Shown here: one piece after another, positions 55,265-64,000 of the stretch | How the letters are laid out: each line of letters opens with the position of its first letter | Numbering within the stretch: position 1 is the stretch's first letter | Assembly: GCA_025642065.1 (NCBI GenBank) | Contig: JAODUP010001198.1 | Coordinates: forward strand, 114,469 to 178,468 | Origin: Paralvinella palmiformis | Lineage: Eukaryota; Annelida; Polychaeta; Terebellida; Alvinellidae | Length of the DNA stretch: 64,000 nucleotides | Reading direction: 5' to 3' | The notes under the pieces: generated by a model | Database searches by the model: none | Seen by the model: the letters and a program-made list of their open reading frames with translations, nothing else | Told to the model about the DNA's origin: nothing | Position numbers and translations under genes: made by a program

Positions 55265-56112
55265 ACAGAAAAAATAGCGTATAGAATAATTTATATGTTG
55301 TAGATAATATGTAAATTGTATTAATAAATATCATTAATGAAGGCAGAAACAAATGCAGGTCGCCTGTCATTTGTCTTAGAGCTGTTCGGAACTACTTGTT
55401 TTGGGCAATAATACATTGATCTATGCAATTCGGCTTATTTAGAATGGGCGAATCATACAAATTTGTCGCTGTATTTAAAAGTTCACTGTATTATAATTAC
55501 ATTCCATACTTGTTATAATATACTTATGCAAATTAAAAAGGTTTACACTGAAGTAAATCCGTAGTAATTGGTGATAACATTTATATGAGATAAATACAGT
55601 ACACATACTGACATAGTGACATACACTGAATCAGTGAGTCTCAGGATCTATTTGACTAAATAGTAAATGTCAGTTACATATGATATGTGATTTAAGAATA
55701 ATTCATTATTGCTTTTCAGCTGGTGGTACTTATTCTGGTCAGTGTTCATGGCTATGGATACCATTCCCTGCCAACTTGATATGGCTTCAGCTGACCTGTT
55801 ACAACTGAAGTTGGAGCTGGACAGCTGTCACAAGGTTGAAGGTGAATAAGGCTGCTGTTCCCAGGACTGCCTATGCTGAACTCACGTTGGATTATAAATG
55901 CAACATCTAGTACAGTTATGGATTTGGACTTAGAGCAAGAATTCACTCAGACCAAACAAAGAAAACTAATTTTGACTGAATTGGATAACTTTCAAAGTCG
56001 AAAAAAATGCCAAGACAATAGATACGTTTACATTTAATAATCAGTCTGAATCAGGGCTCATGGATTGCAGTTGCATATGAATATGTGGATGAATTTTTTT
56101 ATTGGCACTGTG
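55265..56112. repeat. Inverted copy of segment B
   Basis: Reverse complement of ~39230-40360 without the SINE. It breaks off at 56112 exactly where the foldback right arm begins. The remaining 0.7 kb of B (38517-39230) has no counterpart here. Confidence 0.8.
55720..55841 (+). CDS. Candidate second exon in segment B
   Basis: Acceptor ttgcttttcag and donor GAAG|GTGAAT. In phase with 54999-55051 it reads MAMDTIPCQLDMASADLLQL, then ELDSCHKVE, a likely helical leucine-rich stretch. The inverted copy at 39.8 kb keeps the acceptor and MAMDAIPCQLDMASA but carries insertions. Further on, 56060-56110 encodes VAYEYVDEFFIGTVLE before the arm boundary. Possibly a captured gene 5-prime end or an unknown transposon gene. 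Confidence 0.35.
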
Positions 56113-56708
56113 TTAGAAGCTGAGGGAATGCTGATTCTAAGACAATTATAGGGAGTAAATGGTCAGCGGCAAATACCGCTGTTTGTCAGGGGGGTCTCGG
56201 GTCGGCTGTGGCGACAACATTTCCGAAATGCACTGGTGCTCTTCGATAGGCACATCGTTTACTGGCATGTCATTTACTTAATACACACTCACTGTAATAA
56301 ACATGCATACTCATTGAAAGAATAAAGACTCAAGATTTCAAAAACCTAAAATTTGTTGACGTAGCTCAGAGAGAAATATGAATAAATGTTAGACAAATAA
56401 ACGGTAAAAACACCAGGTTTGGCATCTGGTCATGCCTTTTACCGTCTGTTGGGATACCTAATAGACTCATAACTCTTTCTAGGCTCTAGAGTCTAATTAA
56501 TAGACTCATTACATTACTAAAATAGTCTATTACATGGCCAGACATTAACACTTGTCCGGGACAATTGGTTTTGCATGCAGGACAGGTAGGTCGTCCCAAG
56601 TACTTGCCCGACAGGACAAGTAAACTGAAGCATATGGAAAAGGACTGTTTATTCGTCATTTCTTGACATTTCAATTTACGTGTCATTTCCCTCAGATCAC
56701 CGTCGGGA
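56112..56708. repeat. Foldback structure, right arm
   Basis: Partner of 54125-54722. Its outer end abuts LINE reverse-transcriptase coding sequence (KFSRSKTVCVHF) directly. Confidence 0.85.
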
Positions 56709-56711
56709 AGT

Positions 56712-58667
56712 TTGAAATTCTCCAGGTCCAAAACAGTATGTGTGCACTTCTGCCAACAAAGAAAATTTCATCCAGACCCGACATTAAAACTATATGGGGT
56801 AGATATTCCCGTTTTAAAGGAAATTAAATTCCTCGGGGTAATATTCGACAGCAAGCTCTCCTTCATCCAACATATAAATTACATGAAGGCTAGATGCACT
56901 AAATCTTTAAATCTATTAAAAGTCTTTTCACGATTTGACTGGAGGGCAGATCGAACAACACTCATCCGTCTGTATAGAGCAGTCATTAGATCTCAACTTG
57001 ATTACGGGTCGATTGTTTGGGGGTCGGCTCGTAAATCATATATCACAATACTCGACCCTATACACCACCAGGGCTTGAGAATAGCCATAAGAGCATTTAG
57101 GACCTCCCCAGTGGAGAGTCTGTATGTTGAATCTAATGAGGAATCTCTTTACAGACGCAGAGAACGACTGGCATTGCAATATGCACTACAGTTAAGTAGT
57201 ACTCCGGCAAATCCTACATTTGATATGGTGTTCAATCCAAAACTCCAAGATAACTTGTTACTCAGACCGAAGACTATCCCAACTTTTGGAATTAGAATTC
57301 GGTCTTTGAGAGGACTTGGAGATTGAACAATGTCAAATAGAAAATATACGCTTACCTCATATCCCGATTTAGGATATGATGGAACCAACAATTTGGTATG
57401 GTCTGAGAGCGGGGAAGAAATTCAATGTTTGTCCATCAGAATTTCACAGCCGTTTTCACATCATTCAAAATAAATATGATTACCATCAGTTCATCTATAC
57501 CGATGGTTCAAAAGAAGGCGATAGGTAGGATGCGCTGTCGTTTGTGGTAGGCAGTGCGTGATGGAACGTCTGCCTGACGTGGCCTCCATATACACAGTAG
57601 ATCTTCGAGCTATTTACCTTGCACTCCATCATTGCATTAGCTCTACTGGGGACAAATTTATTATATGCGTGGATTCTTTGTCCTGCCTACAAGCCATAGA
57701 AAATTTACACATAGAAAATATACTTGTCCTCACTATTTTAGAACTACATTCCACCTTTAAAACTCTACAAAAGATGTAGTATTCTGATGGGTACCGAGAC
57801 ATGTCGGTATTCGCTGATAAGGCTGCCAAAACTGCTCTAAAAGGTCGGAAGATCAACATTCCACTACCGTTCACTGAATTCCGACCTATCATAAAGCAAT
57901 ACGTAAGAAAGCAGTGGTAAGATTTCTGGTCACTGCAATCTGAAAATAAATTGCATGCATTGCAGCCTGCATTAGGATGTTCGATGTGGCCCTGTCGGGA
58001 AAGGCGTCGTGAGGAAATTCTGCTCTGCCGTTTACGGATCGGGCATTCTTTCCTCACCCATAGATACCTCTTGGCTGGAGAAGATCCACCAGAGTGTATC
58101 TCCTGCCAATAACGCCTGACAGTCGATCACATCCTCCTTCATTGCTCGGAATACCACCACATCAGAGTACACTACTAACATGCATAGACTGGAAAAGATT
58201 TGCTGGACAATATTATGGCCGGGACACAATTTTAAACTTCCTAAGAGAAGCTGGTCTTTTCTTATTAATATAATTTATTTAAAGTGGTAACATCTAGTCA
58301 GCATGATTCCTAAGAGAAGCTGGTCTTTTCTTCTTAATATAATTTATTTAAAGTGGTATCATCTAGTCAATGTCATAACCTTATCTGTTTTCCTCTATAG
58401 GAGCAGGTATATTTAATTACCTCTAGTCAAAACTAGTCATTACCTTCTATATTTCACATCTTATTCACCCTGTTGGACAATAAAGAATCTGATTTTATCC
58501 TTTTTACGAGCCTGTACACCTATACACTAATGTATTATTTACCATTTATACTTAACAATTTACATCCTCGCTTATACAAACATTTATCAATGCCAGTAAT
58601 CCGGCTTTTTAACTTTTTATAAAGATTCGTTAAAACGGTAACAATTGTGCCCATGTGTCGTTAAACA
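56712..58667 (+). pseudogene. I/Nimb-like LINE, 3-prime half (second copy)
   Basis: A 200-codon frame reads KFSRSKTVCVHFC, IKFLGVIFDSKLSF, SQLDYGSIVWGSA and FRTSPVESLYVESNEES, the thumb after the RT palm; the catalytic YVDD part is missing. RNase H follows with FIYTDGSKEG (Asp kept), DLRAIYLALHH and FIICVDSLSC, then ADKAAKTAL and the end CISC...VDHILLHCSEYHH. Stops and frameshifts interrupt it. The 3-prime UTR has the same tandem ~69-bp duplication as the left copy (58238-58375) and ends with tgtgtcgttaaacaatcc. Confidence 0.88.
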
Positions 58668-58711
58668 ATCCATCCATCCATCCATCCATCCATCCATCCA
58701 TCCATCCATCC
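58668..58711. repeat. (ATCC)n tail of the LINE
   Basis: About eleven tetranucleotide units directly after the LINE 3-prime end, plausibly formed from its terminal repeat. The left arm has only a few degenerate units at ~31047-31065. Confidence 0.9.
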
Positions 58712-59400
58712 AGAGTGTTCAAATTGCGTAAATATACCGTCCTTAGTGGATTGGATTATATTCAAGATTCATCTCTCCCTGAAGATAACCGCCACACCGC
58801 CGCCGCGTTTATCTGGTCTTGCCTCGTGCAGAATATTATAACCAGGAGGTACCAACTGAGACAATACCTGGGCATCGATGTAAGTACCCAGACAAGTTTC
58901 TGTCAAAGCCAATATATCGATGTTGCGATTGACAAAGCTTTATTCTTCACTGATCGGCAGTTTAGAGAGAAAAGCGTCAAAAGTTTAGCCGTCATCAAGC
59001 AATCTTTCACGGGTTTAATAATTGTCTGCAGGTTTTGTAGCATACAACCCTATTCCTAGTGTGTTTCGGCTGTTAAAACCGCCGTGTCACAATTGTAACT
59101 ACAGTAGAGACAGTGTTGTCGTATTGGTCTTGTTGCTTGTAGCTGTCGGAAAAATTGCAATTAGCCAGTAGGATGAGAAACTGTGGTCTTCTGTGATGAA
59201 GTTTGTCACCATCGGCCTCTTTGTTGTTGTACTTTCTTCTCATAACACATGGTATTGACATATTTATACTTCTCCCATCTCTGGTTCCTCTTCTGGTGCG
59301 GAACACAGGTCGACACAGTTCACTGATCTCTGATTGCACTGGTTTAAGTGCCAGAAGTGTAGCTCTGCTGTAGGTTAATATCATGCTTCACTGCAGATAT
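58712..59400 (-). pseudogene. CR1/L2-like LINE ORF2 start with endonuclease
   Basis: Minus-strand reading: YSRATLLALKPVQSEISEL near 59.38 kb, SLNCRSVKNKALSI, a frame break, NIDILALTETCLGTY with the APE Glu motif, VPPGYNILHEARPDKRGGGV, then VAVIFRER, stopping at the (ATCC)n tail of the other LINE. The downstream endonuclease and RT are missing. This is a different LINE from the I/Nimb-like one. Confidence 0.7.
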
Positions 59401-59409
59401 CAACCTATT

Positions 59410-62270
59410 CAACGAGATTATCTGGATAATCTCACCAAAAGCTAGTAATACACAATTGTAAGAACTTTCAAATTCCAGAAATCAATGGATCAACCCCAAT
59501 TACCACTTTGTATAAGGAGAAATGGGAGCGTAGAAACGTAGACACGAATATAAGTTTAATGGATATAATGTCTTTAAATGTTATCTACATTTATTGTTAT
59601 AATGAATTGTTTCATATAATATTTAATGTCACGTGTAAGTGTTAATCTCATTATCTGGTTAAGACGTTTAATATACAAATCTGTCCTTCGGTATCCTGAC
59701 AAAAGTATTATTAAGGAACTGAAAAGGAAACAAACCGCAAAGAAGAGACACGATAGCCACAGAAAACAGTATCCTGACTATCATATTTATCGACTTGGAT
59801 ACGAAATAGTAAAATCCTAGATAATGATAACACAGTAAGTCATTGCTTCTCAAACATCCAGTCACCAGAATGATTTATTTCATCGATCTTTACTTGACAT
59901 CATATTTGTAAGGACAATTTGCCAAAATAAACACCTGAAGAATCATAATAAGATGATAATCAATACACGATATTTCACTCCAAACTGAATAACAACAACT
60001 ACGGACTGTTTCTTATATACCAGAGATACATTTAATCGAGTAACATTTTTCTATAAACCGATTATCATATGCATGCGCAGTTGCTGTATAAACACGGAAG
60101 TTGCTATATAAACACAGCTTGACAATAACCATAGGCAAATAGTCCCACACTCTAGACATGAGGCCATAGTGGAGGTAAATATTTGATCGAAACATCAATA
60201 GGTCGAAGTTAATGTGAGGTCGCCTTTAAAATAATGGCATTGCTAAAAGTTAAATCCACTTCATTGTGCATTGCTGCAATGTTCCATCTGATAAATTTAT
60301 TATATTAACTGGTTACACTTTATGAGACTTTGTGAATTTGGTCTTAATTCACTGGCCCAAATCATTTTAAATCGTCACCCAGCATGTTTTAAAAATCCCA
60401 TTTATTACCTTGTGACAAATATGTTGATCGATTGGTGATGATGCTGAACACAAAAAACCTGAATATGTTTCACAATTTTAAGCCAGATGTCATTTGCTAA
60501 GTTTGAATAGATAACCGAGATAATAAACAAATATATAAATACATAATCCTTTCGGCATAATATTCGATTACGAAGGCCATTCAGTGTGATGGAAATTGTT
60601 TCATTTTGTATAATGTCGCACTATAGATGGAGGTATCCTAGTGGATAGTGCTCTGCGTTATATATCCCAGATTGTGTGTTCGAATCCAAAACATTTCTGT
60701 GTTTATGTGATTTTTTTACATTTGACTTGATACATGTTTCACAAATATGTGAAATGAATGCGTTACAGGCAATAAATAGAATTAGTTAACGCAGATGATT
60801 GAAACTTTCTTTTAGAAAATTGTTGAATAATTACTTTGTAATTTAGATTAACTTGAATGCTGCTAACCAGCATAAAAATGCCACAAAAATGAAAAAAAGA
60901 AAGATTGTGTACAGTCGTTAAATCCAAGTACCTAGTGATAAATATTTTAGATTTGAATGCATATATACATTAAGCTGATTAACCTCATTAATAAATAACC
61001 ATTAGTTTGGAGATTTAATATATGCATTAATTAAGTGATCACAACTGGTTGAAACATAAGTTGTAATCAGTCATTTATCATAATTTCGTACATCTTATTC
61101 ATGGCACAATTAATCTGATGCATCAATTTTCCTTTTTATGTGCAATCCTTCTTGACAAAAGATTACTCATGTATTTGGGACACAATTTGATTTGAAGTTT
61201 CCAGTGTCCATTGCGGGATGCTTATTGTGTCGATCCTACTAATATTCTAAAATAAAGAAACACCAACATGGAATTGTTCTGAAATTTATTTCAAATTGAT
61301 TGAAAAATCAAATATTTAGTTGTATGTCATACCTAAACTAACAAAATATAAGCCTATACTATTACCTCATATATATTTTATCATCCATGATTTCGAAAAG
61401 CTTGGATGCTTTGTATGGTATTGTTTTTAGCACCATTAATATTCATGTTTTATTTTCGTGATATATTTAGCCATTTATATATCGGAAAAAACTTTTTTGA
61501 TGATGTTTATGTTTCCGAAACCGATCGTTATGATGCTACATAATAACAGTATCTCGTTAATCCCGAGTATTTCGCTCGGTATATTTATTTAAATGATTTA
61601 TTTTGCTTCATTTAGCCGTAAGCAGCCCATAAATGACAAACATAAAAGATTGGTCAATCTTGAAGTTCCAAGATGCTCTCTCGTGGCATTTGCCATTGTA
61701 AAATAGTGTTTTGGGTCAAGTAGAACATACAAAATAATCTGATTTCAAGTATATGTTGATACATCGAGAAATGAATTTACAATTTACAAATTGTCACAAT
61801 GGTTATATGATCTCTATTTCATATGTGCATAATTTAATACAAGATGATAAATACTAATGCAGTGTAGGTCTCGAAATTATATAAGGCCATTCATATCAGG
61901 ATTATATCATACACTTTGGGTGAAGAGGACATATATTGTCATTTCAAATTAAAACTACCCAACGCTTTCTCAGCGTTTCATCCCGCAGCCAACACATGCC
62001 AACTTAAATGTTTATATCGCTTACTAGTGGCATGCCAATACGGTACGCGGAAGTTAGGTTTTGGCATGATTATAACAGATCCGGAACATTGACATCTAAG
62101 GTTAAAAAGGCGGGATTATCACGGTATTATTACTCCTCGGACCCTCTATAAATCCCACAATGCAAAGCGGCTGGTTTGTTTTGGTTTTTGACGTAGTGAA
62201 CCAGGCATGATTTCCAATATCAGAAAAAGTGGATTAATCATTCAGTTACAGATATGTCAACTATTTCAGG
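59410..62270. other. Right-arm sequence without recognised genes
   Basis: Only the tRNA-like block at 60630-60695 stands out. 61143-62270 pairs with 29810-30930 of the left arm. Confidence 0.4.
60630..60695 (+). mobile_element. tRNA-like sequence, probably a SINE head
   Basis: A-box-like tagtggatagtgctc and B-box gtgttcgaatcc have tRNA-like spacing. The acceptor stem does not pair convincingly and the sequence continues as AT-rich DNA, so I prefer a decayed SINE over a tRNA gene. Confidence 0.4.
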
Positions 62271-62281
62271 TCAACAAATAA

Positions 62282-62464
62282 TTGCCATCATTAGGATCAA
62301 TTCGTAGAGCATCACTACCACCTCAGCAGAAGTTGGTAGTTGATGTATCACAGTCATCACCATCAGGATCATTAACAGGGGGAACTAAGGGCCCGCTACC
62401 ACCAACACCAGGGTCATTAACTGGAAACACTATGGCAACACTATCACCAACACCATGGCATTAA
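62282..62464 (+). other. Low-complexity open frame, right-arm copy
   Basis: Partner of 29615-29797. The repeat theme (gggtcattaactgg) continues to about 62540 on this side, which shows that the shorter left version is the deleted one. Confidence 0.3.
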
Positions 62465-64000
62465 TTGTGAAGATTATGGCACCTCCTATCACACAAATCA
62501 GGGTCATTAACTGGCGACACTGCAACACCAACACCAGAGTTTCCTACTAGAAAACATATTTATTAAAGATTATTATAACAAAAATGTAAATGATCTATCA
62601 ATTAATAACAAAGCAATTAAATATTGATACTGTATTGTTATAACAATATTTACATGAAAGTATGTTTGAAAATGACTGATTTGTGAAGTATTTTATGAGC
62701 TATAAGACATCACGCAACGTTAGTAGAATATGTTAAAAAGGTTAAGTTCGGATTTGGGTACAATTAGGTTGTTTTGCTTGCCTGTGTAGTCATGGACCCT
62801 TTCCATGTTGTCGGTCTAGTATCTCGGATTGTGTGTAGCTTATTCGGTAGCTCTTCTGGAACTAGCAACGCAATGTGACTAAGGCTAAATTCGAAACCAG
62901 GTCTATTATCAAAACTACCATCCTTAGTCCACAATATATGTAACATGTTAGTTGTTTGAGTTCATGTTAATAGAATATACTATGGCATTGAATATAGTTC
63001 GCAGGAGCATTTCAAGTCACTTGATATATGGATAGACTAAACGAATTGGCATGCTAATAACAGTGCTCAGTTACATAGGACTGTGTTGGTTGTTTTGGTG
63101 GTACACACATCTCCGTCTTCTGCCATTATGCTTGAAAATGATCCTGAGATGTAACAGGGAGACGTTTTGAGGATACATTTCAAAGTGAAGATATAAACAT
63201 GATTTGTTTCAGACTTCTATAGCATTTACAAGAACATATTTATCATCAATCAAATAGAGTTATGCAGCTAGCGTCCTCATACACATGACTAGCGAATAAC
63301 TCTCACAAATTCCCATCGAAAAGAAATTGTGAAGAGAGTCGCCATTCTCCAGTATCACCATGACTAATTATTCTATGTATCTCCTTTAAATATACACAGA
63401 CTTTTGAATACGTTGTATGCAAAAAAGATAACGAACCTTTAGGTCCGTAGCTGACAGGATTAACACAATGGCTGAAATAAGTCAATTCTGAAGATACTGA
63501 ACATGATACTACATGAGCTTTATCATAGAAGGGTATACAAGCAAGCTGTGAATAGATACAGAAGGTACCGGGAGACACAGCGGTTCTGTACCGTCTTGCG
63601 GTTTCATTATGAAATGTTAAAGGTCAGCAAAATGCAAGTTAAATGCACCCTTGCCTCTACCAAAAAAGAATATTAATAGGACTGTTTTCAGTGTTATGAA
63701 ATAAGTACAACATAACCGTTAGACTGTCCTTCCAAAAATTATCAAGTCGGATGAAAATATGGCCCATTGTTTTAATAACGTCTTCATTCAAAATATACTA
63801 AATATACATACTCGGTTTCATTCCAGCACCTTCACAACAATTTGCAAACCTGTTTCAAAAGACAGTTGTTTCCATCTAAACAAATATTTAGTCAATAATA
63901 ATTTCAAACAATCACTACAATCTGCACACAAAAGTGATCACAGCACAACGTACGGAATCTGTACTCCAGCAAGATTATGTCGGGAATCTTTCTAGGGAAC

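Larger units (their letters stand above)
56712..64000. repeat. Right arm of the large inverted duplication
   Basis: Reverse-complement match to 28588-32690 with three extra blocks (56943-57022, 58822-61142, 62466-63136). Differences elsewhere are sparse by eye. It still matches at the last base of the window, so it continues outside. Confidence 0.85.

Noticed and set aside
60630..60695. Functional tRNA gene
   Set aside because: A and B boxes are present but stems do not pair and no terminator T-run follows properly.

Overview
The window looks like AT-rich animal nuclear DNA, most likely from a mollusc or another lophotrochozoan. It has small phase-matched exons with GT/AG borders and long introns. 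It also has abundant (TA)n, (CA)n and (GA)n microsatellites, tRNA-derived SINEs, an I/Nimb-like LINE with CCHC knuckles, and hAT and MULE remnants. I see no bacterial operons, rRNA or CRISPR. The organism call is inference; no species-level marker was recognised. || Region 1 (1-24 kb) holds the one gene that reads intact: a secreted PAN/apple-like plus C-type-lectin protein of 245 residues on the + strand. Its four exons are 4807-5006, 22773-22906, 23229-23405 and 23750-23976, and all splice phases agree. Intron 1 is about 17.8 kb. It carries a decayed MULE transposase, a decayed CR1/L2-like LINE, one arm of a 1.3-kb inverted repeat with a decayed copy of the lectin gene's own exon 1, and a broken antisense gene (15.3-19.3 kb) of an uncharacterised multi-copy family. 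Exon 1 lies between two identical 73-bp direct repeats. || Region 2 (24-28.6 kb) is AT-rich and without recognisable genes apart from a SINE and a microsatellite. || Region 3 (28.6-64 kb) is dominated by a large inverted duplication. The left parts are 28.6-32.7 and 39.2-40.4 kb; the right parts are 55.3-56.1 and 56.7-64.0 kb in collinear inverted order, and the right arm runs off the window. On the left a nearly complete I/Nimb-like LINE (31.0-41.0 kb, minus strand) is split by a 2.7-kb hAT transposon with perfect 8-bp target duplications and by a 1.85-kb segment that itself carries a SINE. On the right the matching LINE is cut at its reverse transcriptase by a 2.6-kb foldback structure. Between the arms lies a 5' fragment of the replicative-helicase gene MCM4 (42.5-51.3 kb, minus strand) with introns kept, one nonsense codon and two apparent frameshifts. 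Its intron 1 contains a palindromic MITE and a decayed hAT-like gene. || There is no multi-gene pathway here. The main biology is layered transposition and inverted duplication around one live lectin-type gene and a dead MCM4 fragment.
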